Under the pieces are notes generated by a model. The model was not told the DNA's origin and made no database searches. It saw only the letters and a list, made by a program, of their open reading frames with translations. From Polyangia bacterium (lineage in GTDB: Bacteria > Myxococcota_A > Polyangia > Fen-1088), in assembly GCA_036268875.1 (NCBI GenBank), contig DATATI010000091.1:201513-265512 (forward strand): a stretch of DNA of 64,000 bases, written 5' to 3'. Shown here piece by piece: positions 36,902 to 46,021 of the stretch. The position numbers were made by a program, and so were the translations under genes. Positions within the stretch are counted from its first letter, which is position 1. The number at the start of each line of letters is the position of its first letter.

Positions 36902-38049
36902 CAGCGGCGGATCCGGCGCATCCAATCTCCCCAGGCCAGGCCAACCCAGGCGCTGGCCATGCCGAGCGCGCCCACCCGCGCCGCGCCCGCCACGAACGCA
37001 GCCGCCGATACTTCGTACGGCAAAAACAGGCCGTGCGCGTAAGACGACGCGACAGGCGTGTTGAAGTCGAAGTACATGGCGCCGAAAAAATAATTGCGGG
37101 CCGCGGGCGACATCAAGAACGTGGCGAATGGCCACTGGGCGATGAAGAAGACCGTCGCGAACACGATGCCGCTGGCCACGGCCTTTTGCCCGCGGCTCCA
37201 GTCGGGCGTGCGCGACCACAGCAGATCCATCACCAGCGCCGGAACGATCAGCAGCAGGGGAAACTCTGGTGGGATGAACTGCGTGACCGGGAACAGCACC
37301 GGCCCCAGCTTGGGCTGGGCTGGGAAAAGCGGCAAGATCCACAGCAAGCCCAGCAAGAACGCCGAATAAAACAGCGCGGTCAGCGTGGCCGCCCAGCGTC
37401 GGCCGCTGGCGCGGCCGGCGGCGCAAAACACCAGCGGCACCAGCGCGGAGACGTAGGCGTAGAAGCTCGCCCGGTGCATGAAGATACGGATGGTCTTCTC
37501 CATGAACATCGTCAGCAAGGCCATGACGATCATTCCCTGCACGTACAAAAACAGCAGGGTCAGGCGTCGTCGCAATTCACCATCGGCGCGGTTGCGGGCG
37601 CCCAAAACAAAGATCGCCGCGCCCAGGTGAATGCACAGGATGCCGATGGCCAGCACCACGTGCGGCGGGCTCAAGATCTTGACGTCCAGTCCGTAGGCGT
37701 TGTGCCACCAGTCGTCGAACGGCGCCGACGCCAGCATGGTGATGCCGCCCCAGGCGGTGATGAACGCGCCCAGCGGCCCGCGAAATCCCAGCACCTGAAC
37801 GGCGTGCGCGCGCACCGGCGATGAACGCCGAAAGGTCGCCCCCAGGATCTGCGAGGCCGCCGCCACCGCGGCCAGCACTGCCGCCAGATAAATCGCCAGG
37901 TGCGGCGGCGACCAGAAGGTGTCGCGTCCAATCGAGCGATGCCAGGCGATGTCCCAGTGCACGCCGATTTGCACGGTGGTCGACGCGGCCAGGGCGCACC
38001 ACAGATACAAAGGAATGCCCGGGTTCATGGAGCGCCAAAAGCGTAGCAT
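36901..38049 (-). CDS. Polytopic membrane protein with duplicated WH...SPPH motif
   Basis: 382 aa, about ten hydrophobic helices, no family recognised. Two copies of a polar motif sit at helix ends: Asp33-x2-Trp36-His37-x3-Gly41-x-Asp43-x3-Ser-Pro-Pro-His50 and Asp112-x2-Trp115-His116-x3-Gly120-x-Asp122-x4-Ser-Pro-Pro-His130. His31 and other His/Met residues add to the potential ligand set. Conserved His pairs in helices suggest heme, Cu or quinone binding. It overlaps and precedes the His-rich HxHP gene, its probable partner. The gap to the next divergent gene is 198 bp. Confidence 0.7.
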   Translation of the reverse strand: MLRFWRSMNPGIPLYLWCALAASTTVQIGVHWDIAWHRSIGRDTFWSPPHLAIYLAAVLAAVAAASQILGATFRRSSPVRAHAVQVLGFRGPLGAFITAWGGITMLASAPFDDWWHNAYGLDVKILSPPHVVLAIGILCIHLGAAIFVLGARNRADGELRRRLTLLFLYVQGMIVMALLTMFMEKTIRIFMHRASFYAYVSALVPLVFCAAGRASGRRWAATLTALFYSAFLLGLLWILPLFPAQPKLGPVLFPVTQFIPPEFPLLLIVPALVMDLLWSRTPDWSRGQKAVASGIVFATVFFIAQWPFATFLMSPAARNYFFGAMYFDFNTPVASSYAHGLFLPYEVSAAAFVAGAARVGALGMASAWVGLAWGDWMRRIRR

Positions 38050-38247
38050 CGGGCTGGGTCGAAATCGGGCTCAAGTTCCCGGCTCAAGCAACCGAAACCT
38101 GCGGCGTCGTTGAATCCGGTGCCGCCGTGATTAAGTTGCTGAACGTTTGTTGACGCCCGGTCCATCGGCTGGTAATAGACAGGCCGTTTTCGGGGTTGGG
38201 TTGTTGGTGAGTCATAACGTGTGGGTTGGTGAAGGGGAGGGTGAGGG

Positions 38248-38997
38248 ATGGGTTCACGTTTATTGGTGGGTTCGTTTGTTCTTTTGGCGGTCCTGACAGT
38301 CGGTTGCGCAGACTCGGAACCGCAGTCGTCCGCCGCACCAGGCACGCAGCCGGTGTTGGGCGTCGATCACGCGGCACTCGGTTTCGTCGACGTGTATGGG
38401 GCCATCGTGGATCCGTGGTGCTCGGCGGTGCTGGTGGCGCCGGACGTGGTGATCACCGTGGCCCGTTGCGTGGAGAACATTGACGCCGCCCGGATTCGCT
38501 TCGGCGTGGGCGCGGTGACGCCGGACGGAGCGGAAGGCGGAATGTTTCAGGTTCGCCTGGTGATGGTGAATCCCGACCACGCCCAGTGGCAGCACGATCT
38601 GGCGGCGCTGATCCTGGCCCGCCCGCTGACCAACGTGACACCGGTGGCGATGGGCATCGACTTGGACGCGCCGGCGCGGTTGGAATCGGTGGCCTACAGT
38701 TACGTTCATCGCGGCGAAAGCGGCCTGCGCACGCTCTGGTCCGGCAACGCGCAGCCGAGCGACGATTCGATCGCCGTCGTCGCCACCGAGGGCAACCCGA
38801 GCTGCCAGTGCGTGACCGGCGCCGGCATGATCAACGAAGCGGGCCAGTTGCTCGGCTTCGTCAGCGCGGGCGCGATGCGCGACCCGAACGATCCCTCGGC
38901 TTCCTGCGCGGCCTCGTTCAACCTGGCGGCGGTGTCGCACAACCAGACGTTCCTTCAGCAGGCGCTGGCGGCCAGCGCCACCGCGGTGGTGCCGTAA
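38248..38997 (+). CDS. Trypsin-fold lipoprotein lacking the catalytic triad (pseudoprotease)
   Basis: 249 aa; the start has a strong purine-rich site (AGGGGAGGGTGAGGG) and lipobox TVGC. The chymotrypsin-like fold is evident: SAVLVAPDVVITVARCVE, HDLAALILARPL and INEAGQLLGFVSAG. The His of the usual AAHC is Arg73, the Asp position is kept (Asp117), and the GDSGG loop is CVTGA with Thr190 at the Ser position and Val at the preceding Asp. It is therefore unlikely to cleave peptides and may be a binding or inhibitor-type protein on the surface. A small lipoprotein gene follows 50 bp downstream. Confidence 0.78.
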   Translation: MGSRLLVGSFVLLAVLTVGCADSEPQSSAAPGTQPVLGVDHAALGFVDVYGAIVDPWCSAVLVAPDVVITVARCVENIDAARIRFGVGAVTPDGAEGGMFQVRLVMVNPDHAQWQHDLAALILARPLTNVTPVAMGIDLDAPARLESVAYSYVHRGESGLRTLWSGNAQPSDDSIAVVATEGNPSCQCVTGAGMINEAGQLLGFVSAGAMRDPNDPSASCAASFNLAAVSHNQTFLQQALAASATAVVP

Positions 38998-39047
38998 CCA
39001 AGGTTCCACGGTAAGCTCTTCGTCTGGTCGACAGTGACGAGGAGCCT

Positions 39048-39548
39048 ATGCAGAAAAAAAATCGCGCCGCTTTCCTGGGTCTTTCGTTGTTAACGTTGCT
39101 CGCCGGTTGCGGCAGCGGCGGGTCGGGCGTCAGTCAGGCCGACATCGATCGCTTCGTTGGCGACTGGAAGTTCGACAGCGAAAACATCAGCGCCAGTTGC
39201 GGCGCCGGCGGGCCGTCCTTTCAGCAGGATCTCACCGGCCAGGTGATGACGTTGGCTCAGGGCACCGGCGCCCAGATCATGCTGACTCTGGCCAGCACCT
39301 GTCACGTCACCTTCACCGTCGTCAGCGCCACGACGGCTACCGCCGTCCCGGCCGACAGCATGTGCAGCCTGACCGTGAGTGGGATGACGGTGATGATTGC
39401 CGTGACGTCGTGGACGCTCACCACCTCCGACGGGATGACCATGTCCACCATGCAGGCGGGAACAGCTCTGGTCGGCCTGTGCACGGTCACCGGTTCCGGC
39501 ATGGCGACCAAGCAAACCGGCACCGCCACCGACGCCGGCGCCGACTAG
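39048..39548 (+). CDS. Hypothetical small lipoprotein
   Basis: 166 aa with GAGGAG before ATG 39048 and lipobox LAGC. The mature region opens with DIDRFVGDWKFDS, resembling the start of lipocalin-like or META-type calycin domains, then alternates Thr/Val/Met-rich strands with four Cys residues (SCGAG, TCHVT, MCSLT, LCTVT) that could make two disulfides. No recognised family. Same strand as, and 50 bp behind, the pseudoprotease gene; the two may be an operon. Confidence 0.75.
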   Translation: MQKKNRAAFLGLSLLTLLAGCGSGGSGVSQADIDRFVGDWKFDSENISASCGAGGPSFQQDLTGQVMTLAQGTGAQIMLTLASTCHVTFTVVSATTATAVPADSMCSLTVSGMTVMIAVTSWTLTTSDGMTMSTMQAGTALVGLCTVTGSGMATKQTGTATDAGAD

Positions 39549-39575
39549 ACCGCTTCAGCGCAGGGCTCGTCCGCG

Positions 39576-39947
39576 CTAGAGAATCTCGATCTTCGGATTG
39601 AGGATGGTGGTCAGAAAAGCCGCGCGGCTCTCTTGCGGTTGGCGCGCCAGCTCTTGCAGCACCTCGTCCAGCGGTTCGGTTCCCTCTTCGAACAGCACGG
39701 CAAACCCACGATAGGCCACGGTGCGGATGACGCTGCCGCTGGCGCGCCAGGTTTGCCCGCGGTCGGACGAGAACACCACCGAGATCTTGCGGTGAATATC
39801 CACCTTGATGGTGGATTTGAAGAAGCAGCCGCCGCGCGAGATGTCCTGCAGCTCGCCGTCGGCAGAGACGCCCCGCGCCGAGAAGACCAGGGTCACCGGC
39901 ACGCCCAGTCCAAAGCGCGGGTATTGCCGTTGTTCCACCCCGTCCAT
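39576..39947 (-). CDS. Single-domain PilZ protein
   Basis: 123 aa. c-di-GMP motifs RQYPR (RxxxR, residues 7-11) and DISRGG (DxSxxG) are both present, followed by the beta-barrel and a short helical C-terminus (PLDEVLQELARQPQES). Stand-alone PilZ proteins act as receptors that pass the c-di-GMP signal to motility, secretion or polysaccharide machinery. Third PilZ gene in the window. Convergent with the hypothetical lipoprotein gene and divergent from ygiQ. Confidence 0.9.
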   Translation of the reverse strand: MDGVEQRQYPRFGLGVPVTLVFSARGVSADGELQDISRGGCFFKSTIKVDIHRKISVVFSSDRGQTWRASGSVIRTVAYRGFAVLFEEGTEPLDEVLQELARQPQESRAAFLTTILNPKIEIL

Positions 39948-40022
39948 GGTTTCAGAATGCCATAAACGGAGGCCGCCGTATCGTTCGCCGCGGCGCGCGC
40001 GTGCTATCTATTGACGCGCATC

Positions 40023-42224
40023 ATGGCCAAGACGGCGGTCGATCAGCCCGGGCGGGCGGCGTTGGCGGGGGGCTTTCGTCCGGTCTCGCCCGACCTTGTG
40101 CCGCAAACGCTGTTCACGCGTCGTAAACACTGGGCCGAGCGCTTCGGCATCGCGCCCGTCCTGCCCATGTCGCGCGCCGAGATGGACTCCCTTGGCTGGG
40201 ACAGCTGCGATGTCATCCTGGTGACCGGCGACGCTTACGTCGACCACCCCAGCTTCGGGATGGCGCTGGTGGGACGGCTGCTGGAGGCGCAGGGATTTCG
40301 CGTCGGCATCATCGCCCAGCCCGACTGGCGCAGCGCCGAACCGTTCGCGGCGCTCGGTCGCCCGACGGTGATGTTCGGCGTCACCGGCGGCAACATGGAT
40401 TCGATGGTCAACCGCTATACCTCCGACCGGCGCATTCGTTCGGACGACGCCTACTCGCCGGGCGGCGCGGCCGGGCTGCGTCCGGATCGCGCGGTGATCG
40501 TCTACGCCCAGCGCTGCCGCGAGGCGTTCGCCGACGTGCCCATCGTCATCGGCGGCATCGAGGCCAGCCTGCGGCGGATCGCCCACTTTGACTATTGGTC
40601 GGACAAAGTTCGCCGGTCGGTGCTGCTGGACGCCAAGGCCGATCTGCTGGTCTACGGCAACGGCGAGCGCGCGGTGGTGGAGATAGCCCATCGGTTAGCC
40701 GCCGGCGAGGCCCCGGCGCAGTTGACGAATCTGCGCGGGACGGCGTTCGTGCGGCGGCAGGCGACGACCGGCTGGACGGAGATCGACTCGCGGCAGATCG
40801 ACACGCCGGGGCCGCTGGCGCCGCTGGTGGATCCGTATGCCGTGGCCGAAGAATCGGCGGGCGCGTGCGCGACGGGTGGGGCGCCGGCGCCGTCCGAAAG
40901 CCTGGTGCCGCTGCGCCTGGGCAAACAGAAAACCGATCGGGAAAAGACCGTCGTCCGCATGCCCGACTTCGACGCCGTGACGGCCGATCCGGTCCTGTAC
41001 GCGCACGCCTCGCGCTTGCTGCACGTCGAAGCCAACCCGGGCAACGCCCGTGCCCTGGTGCAACGCCATGGCGACGTCGACGTCTGGCTGAACCCACCAC
41101 CGCTGCCGCTGTCGTCGGCGGAGATGGACGCCCTTTACGAACTGCCGTACACGCGCCGGCCGCACCCGCGCTATGGCGAGGCGGAGATCCCGGCGTACCA
41201 GATGATCCGGTTCTCCATCACCATCATGCGGGGCTGCTTCGGCGGCTGCTCGTTCTGTTCGATCACCGAGCACGAGGGCCGCATCATCCAGAACCGGTCC
41301 GAGGCGTCCGTGCTGCGCGAGATCGCCACCGTCCGCGACACCGTCCCCGGATTCAGCGGCACCATCTCCGACCTGGGCGGCCCCACCGCCAACATGTACC
41401 GCCTGCACTGCAAGAGCCCGCAGATCGAAGCGGCCTGCCGGTTGCCGTCCTGCGTGTACCCGGCCATCTGTCCCAACTTGAAGACCGACCACGATCCGCT
41501 GATCGGCCTTTACCGCCAGGCGCGCCAGATACCCGGCATCAAGAAGATCTTGATCGCTTCAGGCCTGCGTTATGACCTGGCGGCGACGTCGCCCGCTTAC
41601 GTGCGGGAGCTCGCCACCCACCACGTCGGCGGCTATCTGAAGATCGCCCCCGAGCACACCGAATCAGGCCCGCTGTCGAAGATGATGAAGCCGGGAATCG
41701 GCTCGTACGAAAAGTTCAAGTATCTGTTTGATAAATATTCACGCCAGGCTGGAAAAAAGCAGTATTTGATCCCGTACTTCATCGCCTCGCACCCGGGGAC
41801 CACCGACCAGGACATGCTGGCGCTGGCCCTGTGGTTGAAGAAGAACGGGCTTCGCGCCGACCAGGTGCAGGCCTTCCTGCCGTCACCGATGGCCAGCGCC
41901 ACGGCGATGTATCACTCGGGCAAGAACCCCCTGCGCCGGGTGCGGCGCAAAAGCGAGGACGTGTTCGTGCCCAAGGGCTTGAAGGTGCGGCGCCTGCACA
42001 AGGCGTTTCTGCGCTATCACGATCCGGCCAACTGGCCGCTGCTGCGCGACGCCCTTCAACGCATGGGCCGCGCTGATCTGATCGGCAGCGCCGCCCACCA
42101 TCTGATTCCGCGCCATCAGCCGCCAGGCACGGTCGCGACCCCGCCGCGCGGCCCCAAACGCCGCGGGGGCAAGCTGCGCACGCAGCACACCGGCCTGCGC
42201 GGCGTCTCGCTGCCGCGCCGCTAA
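40023..42224 (+). CDS. ygiQ: YgiQ-family radical SAM protein (UPF0313)
   Basis: 733 aa, typical length. N-terminal YgiQ domain ([39 protein letters not shown]) and radical SAM core with the 4Fe-4S motif in [18 protein letters not shown] (Cx3Cx2C). The C-terminal region contains [20 protein letters not shown], also diagnostic of YgiQ. The biochemical role of the family is not established; involvement in rRNA/tRNA or cofactor modification has been suggested. ATG 40023 is preferred to TTG 40011. The C-terminus is basic. Confidence 0.94.
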   Translation: MAKTAVDQPGRAALAGGFRPVSPDLVPQTLFTRRKHWAERFGIAPVLPMSRAEMDSLGWDSCDVILVTGDAYVDHPSFGMALVGRLLEAQGFRVGIIAQPDWRSAEPFAALGRPTVMFGVTGGNMDSMVNRYTSDRRIRSDDAYSPGGAAGLRPDRAVIVYAQRCREAFADVPIVIGGIEASLRRIAHFDYWSDKVRRSVLLDAKADLLVYGNGERAVVEIAHRLAAGEAPAQLTNLRGTAFVRRQATTGWTEIDSRQIDTPGPLAPLVDPYAVAEESAGACATGGAPAPSESLVPLRLGKQKTDREKTVVRMPDFDAVTADPVLYAHASRLLHVEANPGNARALVQRHGDVDVWLNPPPLPLSSAEMDALYELPYTRRPHPRYGEAEIPAYQMIRFSITIMRGCFGGCSFCSITEHEGRIIQNRSEASVLREIATVRDTVPGFSGTISDLGGPTANMYRLHCKSPQIEAACRLPSCVYPAICPNLKTDHDPLIGLYRQARQIPGIKKILIASGLRYDLAATSPAYVRELATHHVGGYLKIAPEHTESGPLSKMMKPGIGSYEKFKYLFDKYSRQAGKKQYLIPYFIASHPGTTDQDMLALALWLKKNGLRADQVQAFLPSPMASATAMYHSGKNPLRRVRRKSEDVFVPKGLKVRRLHKAFLRYHDPANWPLLRDALQRMGRADLIGSAAHHLIPRHQPPGTVATPPRGPKRRGGKLRTQHTGLRGVSLPRR

Positions 42225-42243
42225 CCCGCGGGTGCCCGCCAGA

Positions 42244-42432
42244 CTAACGGGCGAAGCTGCATTCCCAGCGGGCGATCTCCGGTTCCAGAACCGGGCGTTC
42301 GTCCTGGTGCGCTTCGGCCAGCGTGCGCAGGCGGGCCAGCAGCGGTCGGGCTTCCTCGTGGCGTTGCTCCGCCAGCAACCGCCGCAACTCGTATCGAAGG
42401 TGCACCATCTCACGCGCCTCGAAAAAGTCCAT
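42244..42432 (-). CDS. Small helical protein, unknown
   Basis: 62 aa from ATG 42432, with AAGGGGGA 6 bases upstream; GTG 42447 would add five residues. The sequence MDFFEAREMVHLRYELRRLL reads as one long amphipathic, likely coiled-coil helix rich in Glu, Arg and Leu, followed by a second helix and the Trp/Cys-containing end (EIARWECSFAR). It lies convergent with ygiQ. No family recognised, but the ribosome-binding site and codon use support a real gene. Confidence 0.6.
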   Translation of the reverse strand: MDFFEAREMVHLRYELRRLLAEQRHEEARPLLARLRTLAEAHQDERPVLEPEIARWECSFAR

Positions 42433-42558
42433 CCAGTCCCCCTTCACCTAACACACTAGGGCGAGGGGGTTTGTCGTCAAATTTTTCACCTGCGGCCGCG
42501 CCAGCGACGGGCCAAACGAGCAAATTTCCCCCAAAGACGCTAGATTCCGCCGCAGATC

Positions 42559-43659
42559 ATGTTGCACGCGACCGACGACCTGCGCATCGAGAAGATCCGC
42601 CCGCTCATCCCGCCCGCCATCCTGATGGAGGATCTACCGCTCTCCGAGTCGGCGTCGACGACGGTGGCGGAGAGCCGCGAGGCCATCGCCCGCTGCCTGC
42701 GCGGCCGCGACGACCGGTTGGTGGTGGTGGTCGGCCCCTGCTCGATCCACGACGTGGCCGCCGCCCGCGAGTACGCCCAACGGCTGCGCGGCCTCTTGCC
42801 CGAGATCACGGACGCCCTGTGCGTGGTGATGCGCGTGTACTTCGAAAAACCGCGCACCACCGTCGGCTGGAAGGGCCTCATCAACGACCCGCACCTGGAC
42901 GGCACCTTCAAGGTCAACGACGGCCTGCACCTGGCGCGCAGTCTGTTGCTGGATCTGGCCGAGCTGGGCCTGCCCTCTGGCTGTGAATTCCTGGACACCA
43001 TCACCCCGCAGTACATCGCCGACCTGGTCAGCTGGGGCGCCATCGGCGCGCGCACCACCGAAAGCCAGGTCCACCGGGAGCTCGCCTCCGGCCTGTCGGT
43101 GCCGGTCGGTTTCAAGAACGGCACCGACGGCAACATCCAGATCGCCATCGACGCCGTGCAGGCCGCCAGCCACCCGCATCAGTTCCTGTCGGTGACCAAG
43201 CAGGGCCTGTCCGCCATCGTGGCCACGCGCGGAAATCCCGACTGTCACATCATCCTGCGCGGGTCCAGCAAGGGACCGAACTTTCAGACCGAGCCGGTGG
43301 CCAAGGCCATCGCCGAGCTGACCAAGGCCGGGCTGCCGCCGCAGTTGATGATCGACTGCAGCCACGGCAACAGCCGCAAGGATCCGGAGAACCAGCCAGC
43401 GGTGGCGCGCGACATCGCCGAGCAGATTCGCGCCGGGTCGGGGTCGGTCACCGGCGTGATGATCGAGAGCCACCTGGTGGCCGGCCGGCAGGATCGCGCG
43501 CCCGGGCGACAGCTGACCTATGGGCAAAGCATCACCGACGCCTGTCTGGCCTGGGACGACACCGTCCCCACTCTGCACATGCTGGCCGCCGCCGTTCGCG
43601 CGCGGCGCGCCGCCGGCAAGGTCACCATCCCGGCCAGCGCCGCGTCGGGCGTGCGCTGA
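42559..43659 (+). CDS. aroG: 3-deoxy-7-phosphoheptulonate synthase, class I (AroG/F/H type)
   Basis: 366 aa. Condenses phosphoenolpyruvate and erythrose 4-phosphate in the first step of the shikimate pathway. Signature motifs: VVGPCSIHD (metal-binding Cys), RVYFEKPRTTVGWKGLINDP, SVPVGFKNGTDG, IDCSHGNSRKD and the Asp in ACLAWDDT. Class I microbial AroG/F/H enzymes are inhibited by aromatic amino acids; which isoform this is cannot be told. The upstream 100-bp gap holds no recognised leader peptide or attenuator. Confidence 0.96.
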   Translation: MLHATDDLRIEKIRPLIPPAILMEDLPLSESASTTVAESREAIARCLRGRDDRLVVVVGPCSIHDVAAAREYAQRLRGLLPEITDALCVVMRVYFEKPRTTVGWKGLINDPHLDGTFKVNDGLHLARSLLLDLAELGLPSGCEFLDTITPQYIADLVSWGAIGARTTESQVHRELASGLSVPVGFKNGTDGNIQIAIDAVQAASHPHQFLSVTKQGLSAIVATRGNPDCHIILRGSSKGPNFQTEPVAKAIAELTKAGLPPQLMIDCSHGNSRKDPENQPAVARDIAEQIRAGSGSVTGVMIESHLVAGRQDRAPGRQLTYGQSITDACLAWDDTVPTLHMLAAAVRARRAAGKVTIPASAASGVR

Positions 43660-43705
43660 TCCGCTTCGCTTGTTTTCCCCTGACGCTCACCCGAGGAGGC
43701 CCGCA

Positions 43706-44197
43706 ATGAAACGGGGACTGCGCGACACCATCCTGCTTGCAGCGGTCGGCCTGGCGTTGACCTCGTCCATCGGCTGTTACGGACACTTCAAGCTGGTCAA
43801 CGCGGTCCGCGATTTCAACGAAGGCGTCGGGCCGAACCGGGTGATGCGCAGCCTGGTGATGTGGGGCCTGGTGATCATCCCCGTCTACGAATTTGCCTGG
43901 CTGGGCGACGTGCTGGTGTTCAACGCGATCGAGTTCTTCAACGCCGATCCCACCGCGGCGTCCGCCACCGCGGAGAAACGGCAGACGTTGCCTGACGGCA
44001 CCGAGGTGCGCATCGCTCGCGTCGGTGCCGACACGGTTCGCATTCGCCATACCGATGCCGCCGGCCTTGACCAGGCGGTGGACATCGTCAGGATCGGCGA
44101 CCGTGCCGGCTACGTCCGTCGCCCCGGCGGCGCCATCGTCGGCACCGTCGAGCAGTTACCCGACGGTCGATTGATGGAAACGTCCGCAGGCTGGTGA
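43706..44197 (+). CDS. DUF3332-family lipoprotein
   Basis: 163 aa with GAGGAGG 7 bases before ATG 43706; lipobox SIGC. It shows the DUF3332 pattern: YGHFKLVNAVRDFNEGVG, then VMWGLVIIPVYEFAWLGDVLVFNAIEFF, which contains two hydrophobic segments. Function unknown; found in several Gram-negative lineages, predicted in the outer membrane or periplasm. Located between aroG and purU on the same strand, with purU 6 bp downstream, so probably co-transcribed. Confidence 0.85.
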   Translation: MKRGLRDTILLAAVGLALTSSIGCYGHFKLVNAVRDFNEGVGPNRVMRSLVMWGLVIIPVYEFAWLGDVLVFNAIEFFNADPTAASATAEKRQTLPDGTEVRIARVGADTVRIRHTDAAGLDQAVDIVRIGDRAGYVRRPGGAIVGTVEQLPDGRLMETSAGW

Positions 44198-44203
44198 TCG
44201 CCG

Positions 44204-45100
44204 ATGGTTGAGCTGACCGCCAAGGCCGCCGGCGCCGACAAAGTCCAGCCGGTCACCGCCACGCTGCTGGTCAGCTGCCGGGATCGCACCGGCCTGGTGG
44301 CGGCGCTGTCGGATTTTGTCTTTCGCAACGACGGCAACATCATCGACGCCGACCAGCACGCCGACCGCGAGACCGGCCTTTTCTTCATGCGGCTCGTGTG
44401 GGACCTGGCGGAGTTTCGCCTGCCGCGCGCCCAGCTTGACGGCGCGCTGGCCGAGATCGCCCGCCGTTTTGATCTGACCTGGGCGCTGACGTTTTCCGAC
44501 CTCCGGCCGCGGGTGGCCATCTTTTGCAGCACGCTGCCGCACTGTCTTTATGATCTGCTGCTGTCGCACCAGCTGGACGAGCTCGGTGGCGATCTGGCGC
44601 TGGTGATCTCGAACCACGACGTGCTGGCGCCGGTGGCCGGTCACTTCGGCGTCCCGTTTCAGAAGATCCCCGTCGAGCCGGGGCGCAAGGACGCCGCCGA
44701 GGCCCAGCAGCAAGAGCTTCTGGATCAGCACGGCGTCGATCTGATCGTCCTTGCCCGGTACATGCAGATCCTGTCGCCGCCCTTCGTCGACCGCTGGTCG
44801 CGGCGGATAATCAACATCCACCATTCGTTCTTGCCGGCGTTCGTCGGGGCGCGGCCCTATCACCAGGCGCAAGAGCGGGGCGTGAAGATCATCGGCGCCA
44901 CCGCCCACTACGTCACCAGCGATCTGGACCAGGGACCGATCATCGAGCAGGACGTCTGCCGGGTCAGTCACCGCGACGACGTGGACAACCTGGTTCAGAA
45001 GGGCCGCGAGCTGGAACGCCAGGTGCTGACGCGCGCCGTTCGCAGCCACCTGCAGCGCCGCGTGCTGGTCTCGGGTAACAGGACGATTGTCTTCGGCTGA
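44204..45100 (+). CDS. purU: Formyltetrahydrofolate deformylase
   Basis: 298 aa. Hydrolyses 10-formyl-THF to THF and formate, balancing one-carbon units with purine synthesis. The N-terminal ACT domain (VSCRDRTGLVAALSDFVFRNDGNIIDADQHAD) is followed by a formyltransferase fold with the catalytic region NIHHSFLPAFVGARPYHQA (Asn, His) and DLDQGPIIEQDV (Asp). Length and order match PurU. It follows the DUF3332 gene by 6 bp and ends one base before the convergent HugZ-like stop. Confidence 0.96.
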   Translation: MVELTAKAAGADKVQPVTATLLVSCRDRTGLVAALSDFVFRNDGNIIDADQHADRETGLFFMRLVWDLAEFRLPRAQLDGALAEIARRFDLTWALTFSDLRPRVAIFCSTLPHCLYDLLLSHQLDELGGDLALVISNHDVLAPVAGHFGVPFQKIPVEPGRKDAAEAQQQELLDQHGVDLIVLARYMQILSPPFVDRWSRRIINIHHSFLPAFVGARPYHQAQERGVKIIGATAHYVTSDLDQGPIIEQDVCRVSHRDDVDNLVQKGRELERQVLTRAVRSHLQRRVLVSGNRTIVFG

Positions 45101-45853
45101 TCAGCCGCTGCCGAGCTCAGCGCGCGCCCGTCTCAAAAGCGCGATCACCGCGCGGCGCACCTCCTCGGGCGTGCTGACGGGGTCGGGAAACTCAAAGCGC
45201 AAGCGATCGCTGGCGGTCTCGACGTCCAGGCCGTGAGCGTCGACGCCGACCATGCGGGCCGAGGTGGCGTCTTGGCCGGCGGCGCGGCAGTAAGCGGCCA
45301 GCGCATCGGCGTGGTCGTCGTTCATGTGCGCGCAGATCCCTCGAGCGTCGGCGCGCAGCGGATCGTCGTCGGGAAGGCGTCGCACCACCGCGCCGTCCAG
45401 CCACGAGATGCGGCCGAACCCGGCGATGAGGCGCAGCTCCTCGACGGCCAATTCCCACAGCTGAAAGTCGTGGGTGCGGAAATAGTCGCGCGCCTGCGGA
45501 TGACGGGCCAGGTAACGCGCCCGGGCGTCTGCCTTTTCGGAGTCGGAGACGCGCGCCGCCACACCCAGCAGCGCCACGCGTCCGCCCGCCTGGGGATCCT
45601 CGGCCGCCGCCTGATCACCGACGTACAAGCTGGCGCGTGGATCGGCCAGCAGGTTCTTGGTGTGCGCCGCCAGCGTGCTGATGAGAATGATCGGTTGTCC
45701 ACGCACGGACGGTGCGTATGGCGTCAGCGATCCGTATGGGTAGCCAGCGCGGTGAACCGAGATCGTCGACAGCACGCCGGTGCGCTGACTGGCCAGCAGC
45801 GCGCGGGCCGCCCGCGGCAGACTGTCGGTTGCGTTTGCTTTCGAGTCGCTCAT
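45101..45853 (-). CDS. HugZ-like heme-utilisation/PNPOx-fold protein
   Basis: 250 aa from ATG 45853. The N-terminal split-barrel flavin-binding fold (LPRAARALLASQRTGVLSTISVHRAGYPYGSLTPYAPS) is followed by a C-terminal DUF2470 domain (GICAHMNDDHADALAAYCRAAG), the layout of HugZ and HutZ heme oxygenases or heme-utilisation factors. The HMNDDH motif supplies a possible heme or metal His pair. No heme uptake genes are adjacent. Convergent, directly abutting purU. Confidence 0.88.
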   Translation of the reverse strand: MSDSKANATDSLPRAARALLASQRTGVLSTISVHRAGYPYGSLTPYAPSVRGQPIILISTLAAHTKNLLADPRASLYVGDQAAAEDPQAGGRVALLGVAARVSDSEKADARARYLARHPQARDYFRTHDFQLWELAVEELRLIAGFGRISWLDGAVVRRLPDDDPLRADARGICAHMNDDHADALAAYCRAAGQDATSARMVGVDAHGLDVETASDRLRFEFPDPVSTPEEVRRAVIALLRRARAELGSG

Positions 45854-46021
45854 GCGCCTGGCGGTGATTTTACCCGCGCGCGGCAATCATTGCGTCCCCT
45901 GTTGAACATGCGGCTGATCTTGCGACGGGCAAGTGAATGTGTTCTTCGATACAAAAACAGCAGCTTCAAAGATCGCTGTTCCTCAACTTGCTCTCGCCCC
46001 AGACTTACGTAAATTGAATTC

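Noticed and set aside
35498-37042. 514-codon plus-strand open frame opposite the His-rich/YtkA-like gene
   Set aside because: Shadow frame; the minus-strand product has signal peptide, TM helices and HxHP motifs and overlaps its partner by TGATG.
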